From assembly GCF_022458745.1 (NCBI RefSeq), contig NZ_JAJJJF010000001.1, positions 806,001 to 870,000 of the forward strand: DNA of 64,000 bases, written 5' to 3'. Within the stretch, counting starts at the first letter, position 1; each line of letters starts with the position of its first letter. The notes below the pieces were generated by a model. The model ran no database searches and was not told the origin of the DNA. It saw only the letters and a list, made by a program, of their open reading frames with translations. Below are positions 19,344 through 27,837 of the stretch, piece after piece. The translations under genes were made by a program, and so were the position numbers. This stretch comes from Bacillus piscicola. Lineage in GTDB: Bacteria > Bacillota > Bacilli > Bacillales > Marinococcaceae.

Positions 19344-19928
19344 GTGATTATAACATTGAGCCCGTGGCTGTTTCATTTATTACTTTCTATTACTATTATC
19401 ATTCTAGCGTTTTTAATTGGCGGTGCGCTCCATTTTTTTATGAAACGAAACGAAACTGTGAGCAAAACTACTGAACGAATTTTTGCGTTGCTGCTTGCTT
19501 TACTAATGGCTGCTTTGTATGTGTATGTGACCGACTCTTTTACTGACAGGGCGTCACAAGGAGAGAGAGTGATTTCTCATAGTGGAACAAAAACAATAAA
19601 TGCCCAACAAGAAGTGCTTCTTCCATTCGGTGAATACGTCGTAATCGAGCGGCTTTACGATTTTGGCTACATAGTGAAAGATCGTATAAACAACCAAGAA
19701 TTTACGCTGACCTTCGAGATTGATGACAGCCAAGCCTTTTTGGAAGAATACTCTACTTTTGTTGAAGGAAACGGGGTATTTGTAAACCAAGCCCGCTTCA
19801 ATTTTAAAAGAGCGTATGAAAAGGCGTGGAAACCGATATTGCTAAAAAAATGGGAAGAAACTGATATTACAATGAAAGGACTATCAATAGAAAAGAAGTC
19901 AATGAGTTTTGAGAATGACGAAGAATGA
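19344..19928 (+). CDS. Membrane-anchored protein of unknown function
   Basis: I do not recognise the family. The 194-residue protein starts at GTG with two hydrophobic helices (residues 5-32 and 45-65), then a mostly polar C-terminal domain of about 130 residues that ends in an acidic tail, likely one soluble domain on one membrane face. It is divergent from the radical SAM gene with a 115-base shared promoter region. A hairpin terminator follows 42 bases after the stop. Confidence 0.7.
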   Translation: MIITLSPWLFHLLLSITIIILAFLIGGALHFFMKRNETVSKTTERIFALLLALLMAALYVYVTDSFTDRASQGERVISHSGTKTINAQQEVLLPFGEYVVIERLYDFGYIVKDRINNQEFTLTFEIDDSQAFLEEYSTFVEGNGVFVNQARFNFKRAYEKAWKPILLKKWEETDITMKGLSIEKKSMSFENDEE

Positions 19929-19970
19929 TTTAAAGGCGATCGTTAAATAATCGTCATTCTTTATTAGTAA

Positions 19971-20006
19971 AAAGCGTTAATGCTAATTCGCGTTAACGCT
20001 TTAGTT
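19971..20006 (+). terminator. Putative terminator after the membrane protein gene
   Basis: AAAGCGTTAA (19971-19980) pairs perfectly with TTAACGCTTT (19993-20002), then AGTTTAAA. The U tail is weak. Confidence 0.6.
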
Positions 20007-20403
20007 TAAATTATGCTGGAAGAGTAATGAAAAGAATGTACATGTAGATAAATACAATATAGATACTGATGAGTAGCTAACAACTGTTCAGAAATATTTA
20101 AACATTTAGTGTTGACAAATAATAATTAGTCTAGTAAATTTTTAAATAACAAAATATCGTCAAACAAATAAAACTCTAGCGTTTATTATTCGTCATCTTG
20201 GAATTATTGCTTGTATCCAAAAGGATTTCAATATTAAGTTAACTGCGTTTTGAAAGGGCTTACAGAACAACAGTTACTGCTGTTTAAAAATTTGCGGATA
20301 TGCTAAAATAATGACATCTGTTTTCCAGCCTAAAATAAAAACAGAGGTGTGTACGGCTGTAAAATAGATTCAGAGTTTTTTTATAATAAGAGGGGGAGAG
20401 GGA
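20003..20403 (+). other. Gene-free leader/promoter region upstream of the ABC operon
   Basis: No gene is visible. A candidate promoter is TTGACA (about 20114) with a 17-base spacer to TAAATT. Two hairpins occur nearer the gene: AACAACAG/CTGTTT near 20258 and CTGTTTT ... AAAACAG near 20317-20347. I saw no T-box AGGGTGGNACCGCG motif and no known riboswitch. The long leader could regulate the importer. Confidence 0.4.
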
Positions 20404-21462
20404 ATGAACAAGAAATGGTTGCAGCTGCTAGCTGCGGGAGCTTTATCCGTTACAATGCTGGGAGCGTGCGGACAATCGGACGAGGAGGCAGCGGGAAGCG
20501 GAGACGCAGAAAACGCTAATGGTGATACTGAAGAAGCAGAGACTGATGCGAATGCGGATGAGACCTTTGTTATCGGGGCTACGCAAATTGTAGAGCATCC
20601 TTCACTGGACGCAGCCTATGAAGGGTTTAAAGAAGGACTTGCTGACAACGGGTTTGTTGAAGGAGAGAATGTTGAATTTGACCATCAAAGTGCACAAGGA
20701 GACCAAAACAATACAGCGACAATCGCCAATAACTTTATAGCAGAAGGCGTTGATTTGATATTTGCCAATTCAACACCAAGTGCCCAAGCAGCCTTGCAGG
20801 CAAGCAGTGAAACACCAATTCTATTCACATCCGTGACTGATGCAGTAGAGGCGGGTCTAGTTGACAGCATGGATAACCCAGGCGAGTTAATTACTGGAGT
20901 GGTAGATTTACATCCGGAAGCGATTCAAATGACAGTTGATTTTATGTCAGAATATTTTCCGGATTCGACTGTTGGGATGGTGTATAACTCTGGAGAGCAG
21001 AATTCTGTTACGCAGATAGAAGCAGTAGAAAAAGCTGCTGCAGATACTGGGCTCGACATAGCCACTCGCAGTGTGTCGACTTCTGCTGAAGTACAGCAAG
21101 CGACAGAATCGCTAGTCGGTGAAGCGGATGTCCTTTACATTATTACCGACAATACAGTTGTGTCTGCTTTGGAGACTGTTGTCGGTGTTGCTGAATCCCA
21201 AGGCCTTCCATTGATCGTTGGTGAACCTGATTCTTTGGAGCGGGGAGGATTTGCTACTTTCGGTATTAATTACCATGACATCGGATACCGAACTGGTGAA
21301 ATGGCAGCAGAAATTTTAAGTGGAGAGAAAACACCAGCAGAAATTCCTGCTGAGTACCCGCAAGACATGGAATTGTTTATCAATAAGGAGGCAGCAGAAG
21401 CACAAGGTATTGAAATCCATGAGGACTGGGAAGAAAAGGCACAGTTCATTGGAGAAGAATAA
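20404..21462 (+). CDS. ABC transporter substrate-binding lipoprotein (TrpX-like, PF04392)
   Basis: Extracellular binding protein of 352 residues. The signal peptide ends in lipobox MLGAC with Cys22, followed by an acidic, low-complexity linker rich in D/E/G/N (about 25-57), typical of secreted proteins in salt-tolerant bacilli. The mature part matches the ABC substrate-binding family of TrpX: IGATQIVEHPSLDAAYEGF, VDLIFANSTPSAQAAL, GINYHDIGYRTGEMAAEIL. It is first in an operon with permease and ATPase. Ligand may be tryptophan or another aromatic or purine-like compound; uncertain. Confidence 0.9.
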   Translation: MNKKWLQLLAAGALSVTMLGACGQSDEEAAGSGDAENANGDTEEAETDANADETFVIGATQIVEHPSLDAAYEGFKEGLADNGFVEGENVEFDHQSAQGDQNNTATIANNFIAEGVDLIFANSTPSAQAALQASSETPILFTSVTDAVEAGLVDSMDNPGELITGVVDLHPEAIQMTVDFMSEYFPDSTVGMVYNSGEQNSVTQIEAVEKAAADTGLDIATRSVSTSAEVQQATESLVGEADVLYIITDNTVVSALETVVGVAESQGLPLIVGEPDSLERGGFATFGINYHDIGYRTGEMAAEILSGEKTPAEIPAEYPQDMELFINKEAAEAQGIEIHEDWEEKAQFIGEE

Positions 21463-21489
21463 AGCTTCTGTGTGATCGCGACAAAGTTG

Positions 21490-21533
21490 GGCTTGGCCTG
21501 CCGTTTACATAAGCATCAGGCCAAGCCTTTAGT
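21490..21533 (+). terminator. Hairpin between binding-protein and permease genes
   Basis: Perfect 11-bp stem: GGCTTGGCCTG (21490-21500) with CAGGCCAAGCC (21517-21527), then TTTAGTTT. It sits in the 117-base gap inside the operon and probably acts as a partial terminator or mRNA stabiliser that raises binding protein over permease. Confidence 0.8.
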
Positions 21534-21579
21534 TTCTAAAAAGCTTTATTTACAAGGATAGGAAAGGAGAAACGCCTGC

Positions 21580-22587
21580 ATGTTTATTTCGATATTTGGA
21601 GCGTTTGAATCTGGTATTATTTATGCATTAATGGCGCTCGGCGTATATTTATCGTTTCGCGTGCTCGACTTTCCAGATTTGACAGTAGACGGAAGTTTCG
21701 TTACCGGAGCAGCAACGGCTGCTATATTGATTATGAACGGCCAGTCCCCTTTTGTAGCTACTATCGCGGCAGTTATCGCGGGTTTCCTTGCTGGCTGCAT
21801 CACAGGAATATTGCACACGAAAGGGAAAATTAACCCGCTCTTATCAGGAATATTAATGATGATTGCCCTTTATTCGATTAACCTGCGTATTATGGGCCAG
21901 TCTAATATCCCTCTTTTAGGGAAGACTACGATATTTACTTCCATCACGTCTGCTTGGGAAAATGCGAACTTGAGTGCACCGTTTAACAGTGTGGTATCTG
22001 CGCTTGGTATACCGGGAACCCCGAAAACATGGGCCATTTTATTTTTCTCATTGATTATTACATTGATTATCAAATTTATTACGGACTATTTCTTAAAAAC
22101 GGAAATGGGGCTTGCTATACGGGCAACCGGAGATAATGAAAAGATGATTCGGAGTTTTTCGGCAAATACTGATATATTAATCATTATCGGGCTTGGTATA
22201 TCGAATGCATTCGTTGCCCTGTCAGGAGCAATGATTGCACAGCATGGTGGATTTGCGGACGTTGGCATGGGGATCGGCATGATTATCATTGGTCTCGCCT
22301 CGGTAATAATCGGAGAAGCGCTTTTCGGTACTAAGACAATCGCCCGGACGACACTTGCTGTCATTGGTGGTGCTGTTATCTACCGAATAGTTGTGTCGCT
22401 CGCTCTGCGTGTTGATTTCCTCGAAACCGGCGATATGAAGTTGATTACGGCAGTTATCGTTATCGCTGCACTTGTAACTCCGAAGATTTTAGATTCACAA
22501 CGAGAACGCAGAAGACGGCTGCGAAAGAAAGCAGAAGTGGAATTGGCTGCTTTAGAGGAAGGGGAGAAACGCAATGCTGCAACTTAA
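21580..22587 (+). CDS. ABC transporter permease (TrpY-like)
   Basis: Membrane subunit of 335 residues and about 8-9 spans, BPD_transp_2 family (branched-chain/ribose type, as in TrpY). Conserved parts are GIIYALMALGVYLSFRVLDFPDLTVDGSF near the N-terminus and GLALRATGDN-like EMGLAIRATGDNEKMIRSF before the ATPase-contact loop. The C-terminal tail is basic (RERRRRLRKK). ATG with AAAGGAGAAA. It overlaps the following ATPase gene by 14 bases. Confidence 0.92.
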   Translation: MFISIFGAFESGIIYALMALGVYLSFRVLDFPDLTVDGSFVTGAATAAILIMNGQSPFVATIAAVIAGFLAGCITGILHTKGKINPLLSGILMMIALYSINLRIMGQSNIPLLGKTTIFTSITSAWENANLSAPFNSVVSALGIPGTPKTWAILFFSLIITLIIKFITDYFLKTEMGLAIRATGDNEKMIRSFSANTDILIIIGLGISNAFVALSGAMIAQHGGFADVGMGIGMIIIGLASVIIGEALFGTKTIARTTLAVIGGAVIYRIVVSLALRVDFLETGDMKLITAVIVIAALVTPKILDSQRERRRRLRKKAEVELAALEEGEKRNAAT

Positions 22588-23368
22588 CCAAGTGTTCTTA
22601 ACGTTCAACGAAGGAACGATGGATGAGAAAAAGGCGTTGCAAGATGTTCACTTGGATCTTAAACGAGGGGATTTTCTGACGATCATTGGCAGTAACGGAG
22701 CAGGGAAATCGACATTAATGAACATTATTTCAGGCTCTTTAGTTCCGGATACAGGTAATGTTCTCATTGATGGCAGTCCCGTCACTCATCTACAGGAATA
22801 CAAACGAGCCCAGCTGATCGGACGCGTTTTTCAAGATCCAATGGCTGGTACTGCCCCCTCGATGACAATTGAAGAAAACTTAGCGATGGCATGGTCGCGT
22901 AATAAAAAGCGGGGGCTGAAGCCTGGCGTATCGAAAAAAAGAAAAGAATTATTTAAAGAACATCTCGAGTCTCTCAATTTAGGACTTGAAGACCGGCTGA
23001 CGGCAAAAGTCGGACTGCTTTCGGGGGGAGAGCGGCAGGCACTTTCCTTATTGATGGCCACTTTCACGGAACCGAAAATCCTTCTGCTTGATGAACATAC
23101 AGCTGCCTTAGATCCATCACGAGCTGAACTAATTACCAGCTTGACTGCCGAGATCGTAGACAAATTCCAGCTTACTACGCTTATGGTGACACACAACATG
23201 CAGCAAGCGCTCGATCTTGGGAACCGTCTTATTATGATGGATAAAGGCCAGATCATCTTTGACGTTGATGAAACAGAAAAACAAAATCTGACGATTGAAA
23301 AACTTCTGAACGAATTCCAACGTATTCGCGGTGAAAAAATGGCAAGTGATAAAGCTGTGCTTGGATAA
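22574..23368 (+). CDS. ABC transporter ATP-binding protein (TrpZ-like)
   Basis: Nucleotide-binding subunit of 264 residues. Walker A GSNGAGKST near residue 39, signature LSGGERQALSLLMA, Walker B ILLLDEHTAALDP, switch histidine in MVTHNMQQAL. The LDEHTAALDP form (H after DE) is typical of this YCOG1101-type subfamily paired with PF04392 binding proteins. It overlaps the permease gene and ends the operon before a terminator. Confidence 0.94.
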   Translation: MLQLNQVFLTFNEGTMDEKKALQDVHLDLKRGDFLTIIGSNGAGKSTLMNIISGSLVPDTGNVLIDGSPVTHLQEYKRAQLIGRVFQDPMAGTAPSMTIEENLAMAWSRNKKRGLKPGVSKKRKELFKEHLESLNLGLEDRLTAKVGLLSGGERQALSLLMATFTEPKILLLDEHTAALDPSRAELITSLTAEIVDKFQLTTLMVTHNMQQALDLGNRLIMMDKGQIIFDVDETEKQNLTIEKLLNEFQRIRGEKMASDKAVLG

Positions 23369-23388
23369 TGATAAAATAACTTTAAAGG

Positions 23389-23425
23389 AGGATTCTGCTC
23401 AGGAGGTGGAGAATCCTTCTTTTAA
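23389..23425 (+). terminator. Terminator after the ABC operon
   Basis: AGGATTCT (23389-23396) pairs with AGAATCCT (23410-23417), followed by TCTTTTAATT. It separates the transporter from the FAH-family gene, although read-through is possible. Confidence 0.72.
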
Positions 23426-23451
23426 TTGGCTTTTTTAGGAGGCGACAAAAA

Positions 23452-24360
23452 TTGAAATTAGTAACGGCATCAATAGATGGTCAAGAAAAAATTGCAGCAT
23501 TAATCGATGAAACGACAATTGTGGATTTGAAAGCAGCCGCAGAAGAGCGGGCTTCCAGCTATATATTCCCGGGAACGATGCTGGAAGCTATTGTAGACGG
23601 TGAACAGTTTATTAAAGAAGCGAGAGAAACAGTAGAGTGGGTTGGAGAGAAGACTAACTCTGGCTTTGTGTACAATATTGATACAAAAGATATAGTGTTG
23701 AGAGCGCCGCTTCCGAAACCACAGAAAAATATCATGTGCGCGGGGAAAAACTATGCAGACCATGCAAAAGAAATGGGAAGTGAAGCAGACATTCCGACAG
23801 ACCCGATCATTTTCACGAAGTCCCCGACAACAGTGATTGCAGCAGATGAACTTATTACCCCACATCGTGAAGTGACCGATTCTGTTGACTACGAAGGAGA
23901 AATCGCCTTAATTATCGGTAAAAAGGGCAATCATATTCAAGCAACTGAAGCACATGAATACATATTTGGCTACACGCTATTAAATGATGTAACTGCACGG
24001 GATATTCAAAAGCGCCATAAGCAGTTTTTCCTCGGAAAAAGCTTGGACACCTTTTGTCCGATGGGACCGGCAGTCGTTTTAGCTGATGATGTAAACATAG
24101 AAGATGTGACGTTAAAAACGTGGGTGAACGATGAATTGCGTCAGGAAGCGAGCACGAAAGATTTGATTTTTTCGGTACCTAAACTTATTGAGATCATTTC
24201 CCGGGGAATGACATTAGAGCCCGGCGATATCATCGCCACTGGCACTCCTGCCGGTGTTGGTGCTGGTTTTCAACCTCCGAAATTTCTGAGACCGGGTGAC
24301 CAAGTAACAATAGAAGTGGAGCAAATAGGCAGGTTGAGTAACAAAGTAGCCCGTGACTAG
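23452..24360 (+). CDS. Fumarylacetoacetate hydrolase family protein
   Basis: Predicted metal-dependent C-C hydrolase or decarboxylase of 302 residues (FAA hydrolase fold; acylpyruvase, oxaloacetate decarboxylase or homoprotocatechuate-type hydrolase). The metal triad is visible in the pattern VDYEGEIALIIG (Glu, Glu) and LLNDVTARDIQ (Asp); also IMCAGKNYADHAKEMG and GDIIATGTPAGVG. TTG start with AGGAGG 9 bases away. The exact substrate is unknown. Location behind the TrpXYZ-like importer may be coincidental. Confidence 0.9.
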   Translation: MKLVTASIDGQEKIAALIDETTIVDLKAAAEERASSYIFPGTMLEAIVDGEQFIKEARETVEWVGEKTNSGFVYNIDTKDIVLRAPLPKPQKNIMCAGKNYADHAKEMGSEADIPTDPIIFTKSPTTVIAADELITPHREVTDSVDYEGEIALIIGKKGNHIQATEAHEYIFGYTLLNDVTARDIQKRHKQFFLGKSLDTFCPMGPAVVLADDVNIEDVTLKTWVNDELRQEASTKDLIFSVPKLIEIISRGMTLEPGDIIATGTPAGVGAGFQPPKFLRPGDQVTIEVEQIGRLSNKVARD

Positions 24361-24381
24361 AAGTTTAAAACGTCGAGAAGG

Positions 24382-24412
24382 ATCCTCTGCTACGATCAGC
24401 AGGGGATTTTTA
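24382..24412 (+). terminator. Terminator after the FAH-family gene
   Basis: ATCCTCTGCT (24382-24391) pairs with AGCAGGGGAT (24398-24407), loop ACGATC, then TTTTTAG. Confidence 0.85.
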
Positions 24413-24527
24413 GTTTAACAGCTGAAAAGAAAGGGAAAGTGGTAAAAGAACCTTTCTCAAGTATATTAAAACGTACCCGGGCATAAGAATTACTATGCTT
24501 TCATTATGACGGAAGGGAGGGAGACTA

Positions 24528-24749
24528 TTGTCTAAAAGCACTTTTTCTACCGTCTACATCACAGTAATAGTTATCACTTTTTTAATGACAATTTTCCCAA
24601 TATTTGAAATAGCAAACCGTGCAGAACCGTTTATCCTCGGATTTCCTTTTAACTTTTTTTGGGTTGTTTTATGGATTATAGTGACATTTGCGCTCGTCGT
24701 GTTTCTCTATTTTAAAGATCCGGACCGACATGAAAGAGAGGAGGATTAG
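24528..24749 (+). CDS. DUF3311 small membrane protein, symporter partner
   Basis: The 73-residue protein has two membrane helices (about 8-28 and 40-62) and a charged C-terminus, as in DUF3311 proteins that are almost always encoded next to a sodium:solute symporter. TTG start with GGAAGGGAGGG SD. The stop is 3 bases before the ATG of the symporter, so the pair is co-translated; a small accessory subunit role is inference. Confidence 0.85.
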   Translation: MSKSTFSTVYITVIVITFLMTIFPIFEIANRAEPFILGFPFNFFWVVLWIIVTFALVVFLYFKDPDRHEREED

Positions 24750-24752
24750 AGG

Positions 24753-26213
24753 ATGCCCCATTGGCAAATTGCTTTAGTAATCATGATTGGTTATTTAATT
24801 GTTGCACTTTTTATCGGTATTCTAGCGGGACGCGGCAAAAGCGGCTCATTAACTGAGTATGTAGTGGCTGGCAGAAAACTTGGTCTTGTCGTGACAAGTT
24901 TTTTGATGGGAGGTGCTGTGTTTAGTGCTTTCTCGTTTTTAGGAGCTCCCGGATGGGCGTTTGAACGAGGAGCACCTGCTTTGTATATTATCGTCTATAC
25001 AGCATTTGCTATTTTACCTTGGTATTTGATTGGCCCTAAAATTGGTAAGATTGGCCGCAAATATGATCTGTATACATTATCCGGCTTTTTGAAAGGTCGA
25101 TTTCGAAACAAATCGATTCCTATTTTAGTAGGTATATTTTCTCTCCTCGCATTTATTCAATATCTGGCGACACAAATGAAAGGCATGGCCTACATTTTTA
25201 ATATTATGACAGATGGGCGTGTCCCCTTTTGGCTTGGAGCACTGATTGCGTATGGAATTGTTGTTATTTATGTGGCGACAGGCGGACTTCGTGCAGCTGC
25301 TTGGTCCGATGTGTTTCAAGGCCTCTTGATGGTGATCATCTCGTGGGTTGTCGGAATCGCGGTCGTTATGCAATTGCATGGTGGTACAACCGAAATGTTC
25401 ACAGCAATTAATAATGCACAACCAGGTTTTTTAGAGATCGGTCATGAAGGTTCAACGATGTCAGCGGTCGGATACACGACGACAATATTAGTGTCACTGA
25501 TCGGTCTATTAATGTGGCCTCATTTATTCTCCAAATCTTATTCATCCAGGCCGGTAACGATTAAACGGACCGTTCTCGTTTATCCGTTGTTCTCATTGTT
25601 TCTGATCCCACTTCTTCTTGCGGGCTATGCAGCAATCGGTGTCGTGAATTCAGGAGAGGTACTTCCAGACGAAGTGCTACCTTATTTAATTACGAATGTG
25701 CTGGAAATGCCGGGCTGGCTATATGGTTTAGTAGGGGCGGGTGCGCTTGCTGCCGCTATGTCTTCGGCTGATGCAATCACCCACAGCGCATCCCTCGAAT
25801 TTACAAATGGAGTCATTCATAATGTAAAACAGGACCTTCGCGAACAAACAACACTTTTAATTATGAGAAGTGCTGTCGTTATTATTGGTGGGTTAGCTTA
25901 CTGTATTACTATATTTGGAGGACAAGGGCTTATTGCCCTTTTGTTAGGAGCATACGGGTCGATCGTTCAGTTTGCGCCAGGGGTATACTCGGCCCTGTAT
26001 TGGAGGAGAGCTACCGCTCCGGCAATCATTACCGGCCTATTAGCAGGTACGTTCACAAACTACTACTTTCAACTTGTCGCCTCTTCCACGCCGCTTGATA
26101 TACATGCCGGCATATTAGGGCTGATTGTCAATATAGTCTGTGTCGTTGTCATTAGTTTCGCCACTAAACCACAAGCAGCACAGCATGCAAACGCGTACGT
26201 AGGAATAAAATAG
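24753..26213 (+). CDS. Sodium:solute symporter family protein
   Basis: Na+-coupled importer of 486 residues, SSS (SLC5) family with about 13 spans. Family features are GSLTEYVVAGRKLGLVVTSF near residues 30-50, the YSxYTLSGFL-like YDLYTLSGFLKGRF, and GALAAAMSSADAITHSAS in the sodium-site helix. Related proteins move pantothenate, acetate, proline or other organic acids; the substrate here is unknown. Downstream genes for a radical SAM aminomutase-like enzyme and an aminotransferase suggest an amino acid or amino-acid-derived solute, but they are separated by a terminator. Confidence 0.92.
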   Translation: MPHWQIALVIMIGYLIVALFIGILAGRGKSGSLTEYVVAGRKLGLVVTSFLMGGAVFSAFSFLGAPGWAFERGAPALYIIVYTAFAILPWYLIGPKIGKIGRKYDLYTLSGFLKGRFRNKSIPILVGIFSLLAFIQYLATQMKGMAYIFNIMTDGRVPFWLGALIAYGIVVIYVATGGLRAAAWSDVFQGLLMVIISWVVGIAVVMQLHGGTTEMFTAINNAQPGFLEIGHEGSTMSAVGYTTTILVSLIGLLMWPHLFSKSYSSRPVTIKRTVLVYPLFSLFLIPLLLAGYAAIGVVNSGEVLPDEVLPYLITNVLEMPGWLYGLVGAGALAAAMSSADAITHSASLEFTNGVIHNVKQDLREQTTLLIMRSAVVIIGGLAYCITIFGGQGLIALLLGAYGSIVQFAPGVYSALYWRRATAPAIITGLLAGTFTNYYFQLVASSTPLDIHAGILGLIVNIVCVVVISFATKPQAAQHANAYVGIK

Positions 26214-26233
26214 TCAATTGTTTCAGTGAAGAA

Positions 26234-26270
26234 GAAGAGAGCCCTTTTTGGATAGGGGCTCTCTTCTTGT
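26234..26270. terminator. Bidirectional terminator between symporter and kamA-like gene
   Basis: GAAGAGAGCCC (26234-26244) pairs with GGGCTCTCTTC (26256-26266). T-rich on the plus side, and the minus-strand kamA-like gene ends at 26274, so it can serve both. Confidence 0.82.
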
Positions 26271-26273
26271 CTA

Positions 26274-27470
26274 TTACTTCGCGGCTGTTACTGTCTTTGG
26301 ATTAGCTCTTCTTCGTTTTTGCGGCATGTCAGGCATTTCATTGACGGACACCACTTCTTCGGTTTTCTTCTCAGGCGGCACCCAGTACTGTTCATTCCCT
26401 GGAAGATCGTCAAACCATGCTGCATCCTCCGGACAGTCCAGAACCATAAACTTTCCGTAACTCCCATCACGTGATTGATGGTACTTTAAGTAGGCCTTTC
26501 CGTCTTCTATGGCAAGGATTTCAATTTTACCGGACGTATGACTCATGGAAAGGCGAATTCGTTTCCCAAGGCCGCTCGTTTTTGCCTTTGCTTGTTCAAC
26601 CGCATCGTACGCCTCTTTTAAGGTGAGGACGAAATCGTTGTTTCCGGCAACCGGGCGGTTAATAAAGAAATAATAAGGGGTCACTCCAGCCCATGACAGC
26701 TTATCAAGCAGTCTTCCTAGATCATCCGGATTATCGTTAATTCCTTTTAAGACGGGTGTCTGATTTACGACAATTGCACCTGCTTCGTGAAGCGCCTGAA
26801 ATGCTTTACGAGCTTGTTCCGTGATTTCCCGTGGGTGGTTAACGTGTGCCATGATGTAGATACGGTTCTCCGGGGTCGAATATTCACGGATCAGATCAAG
26901 CAAGGACTCATCCTCGTAAATACGCATTGGGTTGAAGACAGGAAGCTTGGAGCCTAGGCGAATAATTTTCACATGCGGAATGCTGCGCAGCTCCTCAATA
27001 ATATAACGTAATTTTTTGGTTGCCAGGATAAGTGGATCCCCGCCTGTCAGGAGGACATTGTTAATTTCCGGATGGTTACGGATATATTCTAACCCTGGAT
27101 CTACGTCTGTCATCGCTTCTTTTACATCATTACGGAACAAGCGCTTCCGGAAACAGTAGCGGCAGTAAGCTCCGCATACTTCCGAACAGATTAACAGCGC
27201 CGTTGTTTCGTATTTATGCTGGCACCCGGGAACAACATAGTTTGTGTCCTCATCAGAAGCATCCCAGCGGCCGTATTCAGATAGTTCGCCTTCATTAGGA
27301 ATGACAAGGTTTTTAATAGGATCATTTGGGTCTTCCCAGTCAATAAGGCTTAAATAGTATTCGTTTACACGAAAGACAAATTTGTCAGTAATCTTCTTTA
27401 GTTTTTCCTTTTCAGCTTCAGGAATTTGTTCAATTTGGTCGATTTTTGTGATGTATTTTGGCAATGCCAT
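26274..27470 (-). CDS. KamA-family radical SAM aminomutase-like protein, substrate uncertain
   Basis: The 398-residue protein belongs to the lysine 2,3-aminomutase (KamA/EpmB) family: radical SAM CxxxCxxC at Cys99/103/106, GGDPL near residue 143 and a candidate PLP-binding Lys315 in HTSGKIE. By eye alignment with the Clostridium enzyme, the two aspartates that bind the lysine side chain (Asp293, Asp330) fall on Arg272 and Ser308 here, so lysine is unlikely to be the substrate. The C-terminal zinc-cysteine tail of the clostridial enzyme is absent. The acetyl-beta-lysine partner gene ablB is not adjacent. The protein may act on another amino acid. ATG with a GTGGGGG SD. Confidence 0.85.
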   Translation of the reverse strand: MALPKYITKIDQIEQIPEAEKEKLKKITDKFVFRVNEYYLSLIDWEDPNDPIKNLVIPNEGELSEYGRWDASDEDTNYVVPGCQHKYETTALLICSEVCGAYCRYCFRKRLFRNDVKEAMTDVDPGLEYIRNHPEINNVLLTGGDPLILATKKLRYIIEELRSIPHVKIIRLGSKLPVFNPMRIYEDESLLDLIREYSTPENRIYIMAHVNHPREITEQARKAFQALHEAGAIVVNQTPVLKGINDNPDDLGRLLDKLSWAGVTPYYFFINRPVAGNNDFVLTLKEAYDAVEQAKAKTSGLGKRIRLSMSHTSGKIEILAIEDGKAYLKYHQSRDGSYGKFMVLDCPEDAAWFDDLPGNEQYWVPPEKKTEEVVSVNEMPDMPQKRRRANPKTVTAAK

Positions 27471-27837
27471 AATTCCCCCACACCTTCCTATTCAGAATTT
27501 GTTCAACAATGAAAAACCCCGCATCGACTACTACCTTTGGAGTATAACAACAAACTTCAAAAAAAGTCAAAAAAGAAAGAAAAATTTAAAATGGAAAAGA
27601 AAGTGAAGGAAAAACTTCTATCTTCTTATTAAAAAGGCCTAATTTCATAATTGACTGCATGAAGTGTGGATATTAGTCCGTCTCCTTCATAGTATGAATT
27701 AAAACCTTCATTAAAGTATATATATTGAAATTAAAATTTCGTAACGTAAACACTTAACAAGGCAGTGTCTGCTTAAACACGTGACATTGATTCAATGAAG
27801 GGATCATTTATATTATAAGAAATGAGGGAGTAAGGGG
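27471..27837. promoter_or_regulatory. Divergent intergenic region with a GAAATT-AA-AATTTC operator-like palindrome
   Basis: No gene is visible in these 367 bases between the kamA-like and aminotransferase genes. It contains a perfect inverted repeat GAAATT-2-AATTTC at 27727-27740, located about 100 bases before the aminotransferase start, and GCAG-TGT-CTGC near 27762. Because an RpiR-family regulator gene closes the same operon, this is a candidate operator; that link is inference. Confidence 0.45.

Noticed and set aside
24753-26213. Naming the symporter as PanF, PutP or ActP
   Set aside because: The family is clear but no substrate-specific motif can be read with confidence.
26274-27470. 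Assignment as ablA for the osmolyte N-acetyl-beta-lysine
   Set aside because: No ablB acetyltransferase next to it and the lysine side-chain aspartates appear absent.
27382-27606. 74-residue plus-strand frame overlapping the start of the kamA-like gene
   Set aside because: Opposite to a conserved coding start, with a Lys-rich tail translated from the A-rich promoter region.
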